This document shows, piece by piece, positions 9,476 through 20,554 of a stretch of DNA of 64,000 nucleotides. The DNA lies in contig JBAIAC010000007.1 of assembly GCA_037349315.1 (NCBI GenBank), forward strand, positions 3,038,001 through 3,102,000. The letters are read 5' to 3'. The translations under genes and the position numbers were made by a program. How positions within the stretch are numbered: the first letter of the stretch is position 1; the number at the start of each line of letters is the position of its first letter. This DNA comes from Chelydra serpentina (Eukaryota > Chordata > Testudines > Chelydridae). The notes under the pieces were generated by a model that made no database searches, had not been told where the DNA came from, and was given only the letters and a program-made list of their open reading frames with translations.

Positions 9476-10682
9476 AGGGACAAGCCCATTTTTTCCCTTG
9501 GCAAATTGCCTTTAACATTCTTCTCCCCACACAATCGTTTTCTATTTCCACATTTCCATATCCTTCCACTCCTCCCTCAGAACTAGCCAAGATGAATAAA
9601 TAAAGACTAAATTCTTGTTTGCTTTTTGTTGCCTCTTCCTTCCACCGCCTTGTCTTCCCCAGCTGTCTGCAGGAGAACCTCACTCCCCTGTTCTGTGAAG
9701 CATTTTGTGACCCTAGATATGAAAGCATTGCTACAACAAAACCCAAGCATGGCCACACGGAGTAACTGAATTGGGGGTAGCTGATCTTGTTCCCTCGGGA
9801 TGCTGTACCAATGAGCACCCACGCCCATGTTTGAACTGGGCAAGAATGTGTTTTAAAATGTAATAAGGGGAATTTAAATCATTTTGTGGGAAATGATCAC
9901 TTTTCTTCACCTGGGGTGAAAACCAGATTTGTACAAATTAAGTCAATTAAAAATTAGGCTTTCCAGTACTACAGGGAACTGTGGTGGTGTTCCAGGAAAT
10001 CCTCAGATGATTTTTCTCTAATGAGAGGGGCTGATCCTGAAACCCTTACTTATACAAATTGTCCCTTTCCATGTAAGGAAAATCCCCTGGATGTTAATCA
10101 GATTGCTCACATGAGTAAGGGTTCAAGTCCAGGCCCAATCATTTTTCCCCTCCCTTCCAATTTTTAGAGTTACCTTCTTGAGGCCTGAATAGTAAAAATT
10201 TTCCTCTTCCCATTTTGGCCTTGGACCACAGTGGTTTTCCTTGGGTTTTCAAATGGAATTAAAATTAACCTGTCTCTATTATGTCTGGTTGCTTCCTTGT
10301 TTGAGTATGACATCATGGCAGCTCTGCTCTGATAACACGATTGGTCTCCCTTTCCTGGTTCTTGCCTTTGCGTTAATTCCTTGGCTGGTTGGAGGCAATT
10401 TTTATTTGTAAAGAGATGCCCAGAATCCAGAGGACATTTCACACTAGATTCTGATGTTGGATCTATGACCGGTCTTTTGTAGAAAGTTATACCTGTAAAA
10501 ACTATTGCGATCAGGGATGTAATCTATCTATATATACATAACTGATATAGTTATAGTGGTATAAACCCTTGCATTGATGTAATTAAAGGTGCCTTATACA
10601 GAAATAGCTTTATTCTGCTTTCTGAACCAGAATAAGCTACACTGATATAAGAACTTTTATACAGGAAAAACTGCATCCACAA
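9476..10682. other. No gene; weak palindromic repeats
   Basis: 10030-10135 (CCTTACTTATACAAAT ... CTCACATGAGTAAGGG) is a small inverted repeat. 10450-10680 carries TTATACCTGTAAAAAC, GTTATAGTGGTATAAACC and CTGATATAAGAAC words and may be the left part of another MITE in which the 10686-10984 element sits. A terminus-like TAGTGTAGACAAGC lies on the other side at about 11041. No exon is recognised. Confidence 0.4.
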
Positions 10683-10987
10683 TAAGGGTACGTCTACACT
10701 ACCCGCTGGATTGGTGGGTAGTGATCAATCTATCAGGGATTGTTTTATCGTGTCCAGTGTAGATACGATCAATCGATCCCTGAGCGCGCGCCCCGTCATC
10801 TCCGGAACTCCACCTCCGCGAGAGGCAGAAGCGGAGTCGACGGGGGAGCGGCAGCGGTTGACTCGCCCCCGTGAGGACGGCCAGGTAAGTCGACCTAAGA
10901 TACGTCGACTTCAGCTATGCTATTCGCGTAGCTGAAGTTGCGTATCTTAGGCTGACCCCTCCCCCCACTAGTGTAGACCAGGCCTAA
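10683..10987. mobile_element. PIF/Harbinger MITE with TAA target-site duplication
   Basis: The element spans 10686-10984. It starts GGGTACGTCTACACTAC and ends TAGTGTAGACCAGGCC (inverted termini), with TAA on both sides (10683-10685, 10985-10987). A 3-bp TWA duplication is diagnostic of PIF/Harbinger. Inside are a diverged palindrome (TCGACTTCAGCTATGC / GCGTAGCTGAAGTTGCG) and the pair TAAGTCGACCTAAGATACG / CGTATCTTAGGCTGACC. It shares termini and interior with the element at 11815-12286 and termini with the coding copies at 45301 and 47137, whose transposase may have mobilised it. Confidence 0.88.
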
Positions 10988-11144
10988 GGGAGGCTGTAAC
11001 ACTTTAAATATACTACTATATTTAAAGCAACAAAACTTCCTAGTGTAGACAAGCTGCTTACCCAACTGAGAATATTCCTTTTACTTATGAAAACGTGGTG
11101 AGCTTCACTTTTTTTCCCTTTCTACCATCTTATAAATCCTGATT

Positions 11145-11245
11145 CAGCAAAGCACTTACGCACCTGCTTAAATCTACTTAGTGGGATGGCTTAAATCAGT
11201 GTTTTGCTGAATCGGAGCCTTAAGCACGTTTTCCTTTTTAAAGAT
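11145..11245. repeat. Palindromic GATTCAGCAAAGCACTTA repeat
   Basis: Left arm TCCTGATTCAGCAAAGCACT and right arm GTTTTGCTGAATCGGAGCCT are near inverse complements around a centre near 11195. Same family as 5660-5850 and 38465-38535. Confidence 0.65.
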
Positions 11246-11811
11246 TTTTTTTTCTAGATGCCCTATAACAGGCCCTGTTGAATGTAGAAGAGTTCGAATT
11301 GTCTATAGAAATGACCAGGCCCTAGTGACCTTTGCTTAGCTGACATTTTAAAATAAAACATTGACAAGGAGCCACCAGCTGGCTTAGTGCTAACTTAACC
11401 AGCTGTCTATCCTTTTAGGATGGCAATGAAGTTAGCTGATTCACTTGTACTTTAATGTTAGCGCCAATAACTTTGTTGTCACTCCAGGAAAGGCATCATT
11501 ATCCAAAGGGCTGCAGAAGGAATCTGCCCATCTTCTCCCTGCAAAGAGGGGAGACAAAAGTGTGGGGAAGGTACTGGATCTAGTGCTGAATAGCTCCATC
11601 AGAAAGCACGTCTGAGGAGAAAGGCACAGATTGAGAGAGGGTCTCATGCGGAGTGTACCCATAACATCCCCACAGAGACATAGCATTATACACAGAGGGC
11701 CCAAACCTGTACTCTTCACTTGAGCAAAATACTTGCTGATTTCCCCAGGCAATTTGCTGGGGAAGGAGCAATGGATGTGGCCCAATAGAGTCATTAGCAC
11801 AGTAGGCTCAG
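11246..11811. other. No recognised feature
   Basis: No repeat, RNA or exon recognised. The 119-codon minus frame (11441-11800) has no domain signature. Confidence 0.45.
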
Positions 11812-12289
11812 AAAGGCCTTATCTACACTACCAGGGTAAGTCAACCTAAGTTACACAACTCCAGCTACATGAATAACGTAGCTGGAGTCTACATAGCCTA
11901 GGTTAACTTACTGCGGTGTGACCTACATAGCCTAGGTCAACTTACTGCGGTGTGACCTACATAGCCTAGGTCAACTTACTGCGGTGTGACCTACATAGCC
12001 TAGGTCAACTTACTGCGGTGTGACCTACATAGCCTAGGTCAACTTACTGTGGTGTGACCTACATAGCCTAGGTCAACTTACTGTGGTGTGACCTACATAG
12101 CCTAGGTCAACTTACTGCGGTGTGACCTACATAGCCTAGGTCAACTTACTGCGGGCTGGGTCAATGGGACTTACCTGTCGACTTACCTTACGCTTCTCAT
12201 TCCGGTGGACTTCACTAGACCTGCTAAATCGACCCCCGCTGCATCAATTGCCACAGTGTCGATCCCCGGTAAGTGTAGACATGCCCTTA
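11812..12289. mobile_element. PIF/Harbinger MITE carrying an internal minisatellite
   Basis: The element spans 11815-12286, from GGCCTTATCTACACTACC to AAGTGTAGACATGCCC (inverted termini). The right flank is TTA, the left flank AAA, so the 3-bp duplication is decayed. Conserved interior words match the 10.7-kb element (AGTCAACCTAAGTTAC, then the hairpin AACTCCAGCTACATG / GTAGCTGGAGT), and the right part keeps CTGCTAAATCGACCCCC. Between them the AGCCTAGGTCAACTTACTGC segment has been amplified into a tandem array listed separately. Confidence 0.85.
11889..12150. repeat. 34-bp minisatellite, about 7.7 copies
   Basis: The unit runs TTACTGCGGTGTGACCTACA plus TAGCCTAGGTCAAC. Successive ACCTACATAG words are spaced exactly 34 bp (11921, 11955 and onward). 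Units differ by single changes such as CTGCGG/CTGTGG. The array is confined to the MITE interior, so it arose after or during that element's life. There are no unique spacers between units, so it is not a CRISPR array. Confidence 0.95.
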
Positions 12290-12499
12290 GTTATAGTGAT
12301 CTAGCAGTGTGCAGAGAAGTCTGATGAAGAAGCACAAGTCTGGTGATACATCATAAGAACGCAGTGGAGTTATGCCAGTTTGCGTCTGGCCCATAATATG
12401 TATAACCTTGGGTGACACTAACCTAAGAAAAAGTTATCTCTATTTCCCCGTCCAACTACAGAATCACCTTTAGACTTTCTAACCGGCAAAGGGCCAAAC

Positions 12500-12620
12500 A
12501 TTGAGCCAGATCCTCTGCTACTGTAAATCAGTGTCGCTCCATAGAAATCAGCGGAGCCATGCTGATTTACACCAAGTGACGGTCTGGCCCACTGACGTCA
12601 ATGGAGCTATGGGCCGATTG
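12500..12620. repeat. Palindromic repeat (GTAAATCAGTGTCGCTCC type)
   Basis: GAGCCAGATCCTCTGCTACT with TGTAAATCAG on the left answers CTGATTTACACCAAGTGACG with GTCTGGCCC on the right, around ATAGAAATCAGCGGAGCC. Related to 27560-27640, 41575-41655 and 55895-55995. Ancient, non-coding. Confidence 0.6.
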
Positions 12621-15600
12621 CCCGTTGGCTCTGATCCTGCAAACACTTGCTCACTGGAGCAGTCCTTACTCGAGCACTTTCAACGGCTTCAGGTGAGGAT
12701 GATGCACACAAGAAAAGGTTTGACGGGTCAAACTACTGTTCTCACTGTGAAAGGAGACCGTCTTTCTTGTAGCACTTGCTGCTAAAGTTCCACTGCGGGA
12801 AGTTATAAAGTCCCGGTCACACACTGAAGTAAGCAATTGTTGGTGGGAGTTGGAGACGCTTGTTTTGGGTGCAAGAAATAAGTTTTTAAGTCTTTAGAGA
12901 GGTTATCTTGTTACATATTTTTTGGCCAGTGCTTCAAAAGACAACGACTGTTTAAGTCTCATGCCTTAAACACACACACGCAAACATCAGGGAATATACC
13001 ATTACATCAAGATTTATTTAACTCTTTCCCCCATAATTAGTTCATAACATGATTAAGCCGTTGTTAACTGTGTCATAAGGAAATCTACAAAGAGAATGAA
13101 ATACTTAAAACAATAACAGCGTACCTATCCGGAAAGTTAAGTGCATAAAGACAAAGGACCAACACTAAATTACAAGGACAATTTATTTTCCTGACCTTAT
13201 TACTGGGCCAGATGCCAACCCCACTATTCACTGGGTGTTTTGTTTTGTTATGGAGGAAAAAATGTTCTGGCCTACTGTTGTAGTCTCCCCAGTCAGAGCA
13301 GTGGGTGGCTACAAGAAGCAGAGTTTTTGCAATTTCACTCTGCACACTGATTTACAGCCTTCACAACTGCTGGGGGCCAGCAATGAACTACACAAATAGT
13401 AACAACAGGGATGGCTTTATGGAATATTGTTCTGATGGCGTTTAAAGACAAGGGGTAGGGTGCAAATCTGTTTCATGCAATGTCTTCTATAAGCCCATCT
13501 TCTCCTCATTTCTTCCCCCTCAGAATCCCAGCTACGGTGCAGTTTTGAACTTCATAGGAAGACAAGAGGTTAAACCAAACTGCTAACTGTGTCTCTTCAA
13601 AACTGACATTTAATACAGGGTATAAATCACTGTGGGAGCCTGTTATTCCTTCAGGAATGCAATTACATAGGGTCAAATAAAACATGAAAGAACCCAACAA
13701 GTTTTAAAATGTAGTATGTTCTCAAAAGCAGGCAAGAAGGAATGTGAAGCAGTTCAAATATGCTAACATCCACATGTTGGCCTGTATGAGAGGGATTAGA
13801 AGGAAAGGTTTCTGTTCTTTAATGATTATGTTGTTAAGCATAGGTAGGTATGCAGGTTCAGGGGCTCTTTCTGAACACCACTCCACTCACTGAGCTTTGG
13901 GTAGATTACTGTATTCATTTAAAGCAGGTGTTTTTTACGTATCGCATTATTTTAATTGCTGCTGCGGCCCTATTTTACATGCCACGACCACTTAACACAT
14001 GTGAAACGGGTTTATATGGATACACAAAATGAATGTTTGCCTTTTCCTTCAAGTTCTGAACCCGTAACCCAGGCACCCATAAATCAGCCCTTGACCAACG
14101 GATATATTCCGGGGGGAGACTATAGCATTTCAAACATTGTTTTTGTAGGTCAGCCGTTGCCGTGCTCTAAGTCAGTCACTCCACCACAATCTTTTTGGTT
14201 CTTTCAGTCGAAACAGATCACAATTAACACTTCTAGAAGACACCTCTCAGGCTGAAGAGTCACTGAGGATCTCATGGCTGGAGGTACCAGAATACATTCA
14301 AAACTGCTGTTCAGCAATTTCATGAACAAAAGGTAATCCCGTCCCCCAATATGTGGTCTCTTCCCTCACCACAATGTACTTCAGGCAACAGTAGCAATCT
14401 GACTTCCAGGAATGCTGCATTTGCAATAAACATCTTGTTTATTGGTCTACTTTTTAAACAGTGATGAAGAGCTGGAGAGCAGTAGGTAAATAAATTAACC
14501 CCAAGTAAGGCAACTATAAAAATCTGAACAAAAGGTATGTCAGGTGAGTACAGATTTCTGTATAATCACTTATTGACATTGTTCACATTTTTCTAATTTA
14601 CAAGAAAAAAGGGTTTCCTCTGACTGTACAGTGATTCCTTTTTTTTTATAGCTCACCCATGTAATGAATTTTACTACAAAGATAAATTCGGGGGCTGCAG
14701 ACGCTATCTAAAATTTAAGGGGAAAATTTTGCTACCTTTACTCATGACGGAGCAGTAATGTACTCCCTTAGGAACAGAGACCCTAGAGAGTAAATAGAAA
14801 AGGTTTTTTTAATTAAAAAAAAACTAAGATTTAATCCAAAACAATTTTTTTCATAAAACATTCTTCTTTTCAACATTTCATTTTTTGAAGAAAAAAAAGC
14901 GCCTCAAAGTGAGAAGTTTTGGAGAAAAAGAATTATTCTGTATTTTTGAAGATTTTTCATTTCAAAATTATGGGAAATGCTAACCTCACCCTTTTTTTAG
15001 CTATTCTCCCCCTCATCAAGAAAAATGGGGGAATTTTTTTTAAAAGGTAAAGCGTTTTTAAGTGTGGTTTTTTTCACTTTTAAAAGTAACAATTTCACTT
15101 CGTAACGCTCTTTTTATGTGACAGTAAGTAACATCTAGACTTTATTTTCCAGTTGGAAAACAGTCACCGTGAAAGGAAATGTGGGAAAACAAAAAGGAAA
15201 TGAGGAAAAGTAGGCTTTTTTCAGACGATAATTTTTCACATTTCCCCCATGGGTAATTTCTGAATAGGGTTCTTCCCCTTTTCCAGCTAGTTCTGCTGAA
15301 TAGTCTCATTGATATAATCTCAAGTACTGATGGCAGAATCAAACTTGATTTGTTTTATTAGCCTCCAGCCCTCCCTAGGTCCCAGTCAGGTAAAGATTTA
15401 CAGGGTTAATTTTAAGCATGTACGTAAGTCTTGGTAGGGTAAAGGCCTTATTAAAGGTGCCCACTATTTCCCATTATAACACCCTGTTTTCAGTTGGGTA
15501 ACTTGTCCGAACTCTAACCATTTGGGATGAATTTTCCATGCTAGGCGGCTGCCTTGGCATGAGTATTTTGGGAAAATTTCAGTCCAAACAGCTCAGCCAT

Positions 15601-15999
15601 TTTGTGAGAATGAGACTATGGAAAATGAAGTTGTTTTGTGTGAGATAAAAAATGCATGAGACCTTTTCTTTGAAAAACTCCATCACCCCCAGACTTTTGA
15701 GAAGGGTCTTGAATTTTGGGAAGGAAGTGACCATTGTATCAGGGATGTGCCTTTTACCATCATCATGAAAATCCACCTGAATTCGGCCAAATTACTTTAG
15801 CAGAGACGTCTTTCATTTTAAATCTCTGAAGTTTCTGTCTTCACTGAACATGCTCCACCCTTCATTCCTAGTGCAGGTCAGACTGCACATGCACCATCCC
15901 CACAAAGTGACTGAGCATGCGGCAGCTCAGGGCTTTGGGAGCCCATAAGGACTTTCCCTGTAATGGCTGATCCAGCCAGGGGCAGAGACAGACAGTGGA
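12621..15999. other. AT-rich single-copy DNA without a gene
   Basis: No repeat family or exon recognised in more than 3 kb. It contains A/T homopolymer-rich sequence (14800-15060), a short CA run near 12970, and many short frames without domains. It may hold single-copy regulatory DNA, but nothing specific can be supported. Confidence 0.4.
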
Positions 16000-16650
16000 A
16001 TTGTGAGCAGGGGGCCTCTCTCCTGTGCCCTCAATGACCCCTTCTGGGTGCTGACTGCTGGCACTCAGGCAGTGTGGAGGATGAAGCTCATGGGTGGTGG
16101 GTGGAGCCCCCCTTTGGGGAGGCTAGCCCTTGACTCCACCCATTCTGCCCACAACGTCCGGGCCAGAGCCCCAATACCACCACCCCTGGAGGAGCCCTGG
16201 GCTGGCCGGCATCAGTGGGCGGGGGTGGAACAAGGGAAGGGAAGAGTAGAGACAGATCTGACAAGGAGCTTGGGTTATGAGGGAGAATTGGGATGGTTGG
16301 GAAAAGGGACTGGGATGAGTCAGGGGAGGTATGGGAGACACTGAGATTGGATGAGGAGCCTGGGGAGAGAAACTGAGAGCCTGTTGGGAGGCAAGGGAGA
16401 GACAGGTTGGACAAGGAACCAGGAGTGGGGAACTAGGACTGGAGTAAGGAGCCAGGGGTGGGGAGGAGAGAAGTTGGAGTCAATAGGGCTGAAGAGGTCA
16501 AGTTTGGGGGAAATGGGCAGAAGAGTGTGCCCACAAGAGACACTCCCTTCCACAGACTGGAATGGAAACCAAGATTCCTGACTCTCACCATTCCTGTACG
16601 TTCAGAAAATACTTGGGAATCCCTCTCGCAAAATGTATGTCTCATCCCCC
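16000..16650. repeat. GC-rich then purine-rich low-complexity region
   Basis: 16085-16230 has GGGGAGGCTAGCCC and CCACCCCTGGAGGAGCCCTGG words resembling the GC-rich element at 19728-20332. 16230-16520 is strongly purine-biased (GGGAGA, GAGGAG, AGACAG words). The overlapping frames on both strands (16003-16553) reflect this composition and carry no domain. Confidence 0.45.
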
Positions 16651-16854
16651 TCTAGTGCATGTCTACACAGAGGATAACAACCTACTATTGTTCTCAGTTA
16701 CTCCATAAGCTTAAGTGGCAGAAGTCTGTACAGTAGATCTTAACGTTCCTACTCATGACTCCTATGGTGTCAGTATGATGCTACATGATGGAATGTATGG
16801 GTTTTTCAGTTGCCTTTTTTTTAAACCTAGGAAATTATGGGGGAAGGGGAACGA

Positions 16855-17225
16855 GGCTAAAAGAACATTATTACAGTTGCAAAATCAAGTACTCCAAAAT
16901 TAGGAAATGCCAGAATGAAGGTTGCTTGGGCAATCTTAATTTGGCCCCCTTGTCCGTGTATGATACAGCCATTCATTGCAAGACCACATACTATTATTTC
17001 TGGAGGAACCCTGCCTCATTCATGCACAGGATGGACCTTCTCTGGGACCGAATCAGGGCAGTGCAATGAAGGAGGCTGTTGTCCATAGGATCCCTGACTC
17101 ATTTGTTGCAGAGGATGGAAGGTGTGTAGTAAATGAGGCAGGGGGTTGCAGGAAGAGGCAGGATGGTCTGTCTCATGGTTAAGGCAGTTGAATACTGCCC
17201 TGGAGAATTGGATTCTTTCCCTGAC
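16855..17225 (-). mobile_element. Inverted-repeat element, partial copy
   Basis: Read on the minus strand this matches 63390-63729. Shared blocks include the terminus (plus-strand TTGCAAAATCAAGTACTCC, AAATTAGGAAATGCCAG) and the interior CTGACTCATTTGTTGCAGAG and TCATGGTTAAGGCAGTTG. The second terminus is missing or replaced by CORE-SINE sequence. No coding capacity. Family unknown to me. Confidence 0.7.
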
Positions 17226-17585
17226 TTCCACGGAGTTCCTGTGTGATGCTGGGCAAGTCACTTAAACCAAACTTTTCGGAGATGATCTCTAATTGTGTGT
17301 GCCTCATTTTCTGGGTTCCTGACATTGGGCCCCAGGACCTGAGTGGCAGATGTACAGTGCACTCACAGCTACATATGAAGTCAATGGGAGCTGTGTTCGA
17401 ATACAAAGTGCTATGTAATGCTAAGTACTCTGAAAAATCAGGTCTGGCAGATTTCAAATTGGGCACCCAAAATTAGTGGATGCTTTTCATTTAATCTCTC
17501 TCTGTCTCAGCTTCCCATCTGTACAAGGGAGATAATACCACCACCATCCCCCTCGCTCAGAGGACGAAAATAAACTGTTTGTGAA
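17226..17585 (+). repeat. CORE-SINE-like sequence split by a palindromic repeat
   Basis: A MIR-like segment (GTGTGATGCTGGGCAAGTCA at 17242) resumes about 230 bp later with TCTCTCTGTCTCAGCTTCCC and ATCTGTACAAGGGAGATAAT. The material between (about 17266-17492) is a near-palindrome. It is centred on CACAGCTACATATGAAGTCA and its arms end AACCAAACTTTTCGGAG and ATTAGTGGATGCTTTTC. The nesting dates the palindromic repeat as younger than the CORE-SINE. Confidence 0.6.
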
Positions 17586-17879
17586 TAGAAAGTTGCTGGT
17601 GGCATTGGCGCTTAGTCTAGCTATTCTGTACAGGGTAGCATAATAATTAAAAGTGAATCATGTTTTAAAAAGAATAAGAGTGAATTGGTTTAAAAAAATT
17701 CACGTAGAACAGGAATTGGTAAGTTTAATATTGTTTGAAAGAAAATAAATGTCATGGTCATGGAACAGTGGTTATTAATCCTGCATGGGACAATCAGATT
17801 CCCTAGAGGTTATATTTAATGGCTATAATACATTCTATAGCTAAAATGTAAAGGTCTGTAAACTCAGGGGTCATGCCCT

Positions 17880-19378
17880 ATTACTGGAGAATTGCTAATA
17901 TAGTTCCTATTTTTAAGAAAGGGAAAAAAGTGATCTTGGAAACTACAGGCCTGTTAGTTTGACCTCAATTGTATGCAAGATTTGGAACAAATTTTGAAAG
18001 AGAACGTAGATCAGGACATAGAGGTGAACGGTAATTGGGACAAAATACAACATGGTTTAACAAATAGTAGATCGTGCCAGACCAACCTGATCTCCTTCTT
18101 TGAGACAATAACTGGCTTTTGTAGACAAAGGAAATACAGTCGATCTAATCTAGCTGGATTTCCGCAAGGCATTTGATACAGTTCCACATGGCAAAGTATT
18201 AGTTAAACTGGACAAGATGGGGCTTAATATGAGAATTGAAAGGTGGATAACGAACTGGTTAAAGGGGAGAATACAACGGGTCATACTGAAAGGGGAACTG
18301 TCAGGCTAGATGCATCCGATGAAGTGGGTACTAACCCACGAAAGCTTATGCTGAAATAAATTTGTTAGTCTCTAAGGTATTACAAGTTTTTCTTTCTTAT
18401 TTTCGTTTTGCTGACACAGACTAACACGGCTACTACACTGAAACCTGTCAGGCTAGAGGGAGGTTACTAGTGGAATTTCTCAGGGATCGATCTTGGGACC
18501 AATCTTATTTAACATTTTTCATTGACCTTGGCACAACATGTAGGAGTGCGCTAACAAAATCTGCAGATGTCACAAAGTTGGCAGGTATTGCCGAATACGG
18601 AGGAGGATCGGAATATCATATAAGAAGATCTGGATGGCCTTGGAAACTGCAGTAGTAGAAATGGGATGAAATTTAATAGAGCAAAATGCAACGTCATCCA
18701 TTTAGGGACTAACAAGAAGAATTTTTGCTATAAGCTGGGCACTTATCAGTTGGAAACGACAGAGGAGAAGAAAGATCTGGGTGTATTGGTTAATTACAGG
18801 ATGACTATGAGCTGTCAATGTGCTGTGGCCATGAAAAAGGCTAATGCAGTCCTAGGATGCATCAGGCGAGGTATTTCGAGTAGTAACAGGGAAGTGTTAA
18901 TACTGTTATACAAGGCACTGGTGAGACCTCATCTGGAATACTGTATGCCATTCTGGTCTCCCATGTTTAAGAAAGATGAATTCAAACTGGAACTCAGTCT
19001 ATGCAGAGAAGGGCCACTAGGATGAGCTGAGGAATGGAAAACCTACCTTATGAGAGGAGACTCAAGGAGCTTGGCTTGTTTAGCCTAATCAAAAGAAGGC
19101 TGAGGGGAGATGTGATTGCTCTCTATAAATACATCGAAGGGATGAATACCAGGGAGGGAGAGGAGTTATTTAAGTTAAGCGCCAATATAGACACAAGAAC
19201 AAATGGATATAAACTGGTGATCAACAAGTTTAGGCTTGAAATTAGATGCAGGCTTCTAACCACTGGAGGAGTGAAGTTCGGGAATGGAGGCAAAAAACCC
19301 AAACTGGCTTCAAGACTGAGCTTGATAATTTATGGAGGGGATGGTCTGACGAGACTGCCTACAATGGCATGTAGCTGA
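17880..19378 (+). pseudogene. CR1 ORF2 reverse transcriptase, degraded pseudogene
   Basis: The encoded protein would be the CR1 ORF2 polyprotein (endonuclease plus reverse transcriptase). Only the RT palm, thumb and C-terminal part remain. Visible pieces, in several frames, include an IVPIFKKGK-like stretch (near 17910), then a LGPILFN-like segment (near 18500), then a frame at 18470-18655 with KSADVTKLAG where active elements have FADDTKL: the second catalytic Asp is Val. The thumb region at 18666-19025 (KKDLGVLVNY, KANAVLGCIRRGI, LYKALVRPHLEYC) and the tail at 19034-19378 (MENLPYERRLKELGLFSL) are well preserved. Frameshifts, stops and the SINE insertion break it, so no function is expected. 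Confidence 0.9.
18298..18457 (-). mobile_element. SINE-like element inserted in CR1, with 13-bp target-site duplication
   Basis: The insert spans 18311-18444. It reads TCCGATGAAGTGGGTACTAA, CCACGAAAGCTTATGCTG, then GCTGACACAGACTAACACGG on the plus strand, i.e. reverse orientation. The CR1 words CTGTCAGGCTAGA at 18298-18310 and 18445-18457 are an exact duplication. A nearly identical copy lies at 28934-29065, with about three differences over some 130 bp by eye, suggesting recent spread. Long duplications of this kind indicate LINE-mediated retrotransposition. Confidence 0.92.
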
Positions 19379-19718
19379 TCTGTGACTGTTAGCAGCAAAT
19401 ATCTCCCATGGTTGGTGATGGGACACTAGATGGGGAGGACTCTGAGTTACTACAGAGAATTCTTTCCCATGTGTCTGGCTAGTAAGTCTTGCCCACATGC
19501 TCAGGGGCTAACTGCTCACCATATTTGAGGTCAGGAAAGAATTTTCCCCAGGGTGAGACTGGAAGAGACCCTGGGGTCTTTTCCTTCCTCTGCAGCATGG
19601 GACACGGGTCACTCGCAGGTTTAAATTAGTGTAAATGGTGGATTCTCTGTCATTTGAAGTCTTTAAATCATGATGTGAGGTCAGAGGTGAGGTGTCTATT
19701 ACAGGAGTGGGTGAGTAA

Positions 19719-20341
19719 GGTTCTGTGCATGGGCAGAGCGTGAACCGCCGGCTGGGGGAGGCTAGCCTTCAGCCCCGCCCCTTCCTCCCAAGACCCAACC
19801 TCTTTTGCACACCCCCTGCCGGAGTCCAGATCCCCCCCACCATGGCCATTGGCCCCTGCCCCAGGCTAGCCCCCACAACTCCAGAGTGCCAGGAGGGTGG
19901 GCAGCACCGGCCGCAGCCTCCCCAGCCCCGGAGCGCTGGGAGGGCGGGTGGTGCCAGCCACAGACTCCCCAGCCCTGGAGCGCTGGGAGGGCGGGTGGTG
20001 CCAGCCACAGACTCCCCAGCCCTGGAGCGCTGGGAGGGCGGGCAGTGCCAACCACAGATTCCCCAGCCCCGGAGCACCGGGAGGGTGGGCGGCGCCGGCC
20101 ACAGAGTCCCCAGCCCTGGAGCACTGGCTGTGCATGGCCACAGCCTCCCCAACTCTGGAGCGCTGGGAGGGTGGGGCCTCAGCATGGCCCCAGTTGGGGC
20201 CTCAACACAGGGGGACTAGAGCTCCAGAGCGGGAAGCAGGAGGGGGGAGACCTGGGGGTGGAGCATGGAGGGGCCACACCTGGCTGTTTGGGGAGGCATA
20301 GCCTTCGCCAGCCTATGGTACCAACTGCTCATGGTTCTGTG
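19719..20341. mobile_element. GC-rich element inserted in CR1, with 9-bp duplication
   Basis: The insert spans about 19728-20332, between two copies of GGTTCTGTG (19719-19727, 20333-20341) that rejoin perfectly in CR1 3' UTR sequence. Its ends CATGGGCAG and CTGCTCAT are roughly inverted. It also contains the direct pair CTGGGGGAGGCTAGCCTTC (left) and TTTGGGGAGGCATAGCCTTC (right). An 8-9-bp duplication with short inverted ends fits a hAT-type MITE, but the class is tentative. Its core is a 47-bp minisatellite. Confidence 0.75.
19872..20185. repeat. 47-bp GC-rich minisatellite, about 6.5 copies
   Basis: The unit begins CCCCAGCCCTGGAGCGCTGG and ends GTGCCAGCCACAGACT. Unit starts are at 19920, 19967, 20014, 20061 and 20108, exactly 47 bp apart, with degenerate units on both sides. 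Because 47 is not a multiple of three, long spurious open frames appear in several frames on both strands (up to 197 codons). They are not genes. Confidence 0.95.
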
Positions 20342-20554
20342 GCCTGCAATGTGCAGGAGGTCAGACAAGATGACCACAATGGTCCCTTCTGGCCTTAAAA
20401 GTCTATGAAGCAGTGAGCTACTATAGTGATGAGAGCCAGGCGAGAAAAGCCCATGAGAAAATTAATCATTTTGTTTTCTCAGGAGGGTTTGGATAGTGTG
20501 CAGTACAGAAGGTCTTGGGCCATGCATTGAAGAAGAATGAGAAGATAGCCACAT

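Larger units (their letters stand above)
17870..20410 (+). mobile_element. CR1 LINE, 5'-truncated, interrupted by two later insertions
   Basis: A CR1-family LINE running from within the reverse transcriptase region to its 3' end. The 3' UTR is recognisable (CACTAGATGGGGAGGACTCT, GCCCACATGCTCAGGGGCTA, ATTTTCCCCAGGGTGAGACT, CAGCATGGGACACGGGTCAC) and the terminus is GGTCCCTTCTGGCCTTAAAA then GTCTATGAA. Two insertions split it: a SINE at 18311-18444 and a GC-rich element at 19728-20332. In each case CR1 sequence resumes exactly after a short direct repeat. CR1 copies normally truncate at the 5' end and lack long target duplications, as here. Confidence 0.93.

Noticed and set aside
11889..12150. 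Regular array that might suggest a CRISPR locus
   Set aside because: Units are contiguous without unique spacers, lie inside a MITE, and the window is vertebrate DNA.
19762..20398. Several proline- and glycine-rich open frames up to 197 codons
   Set aside because: They are readings of a 47-bp GC-rich minisatellite in different frames and strands.
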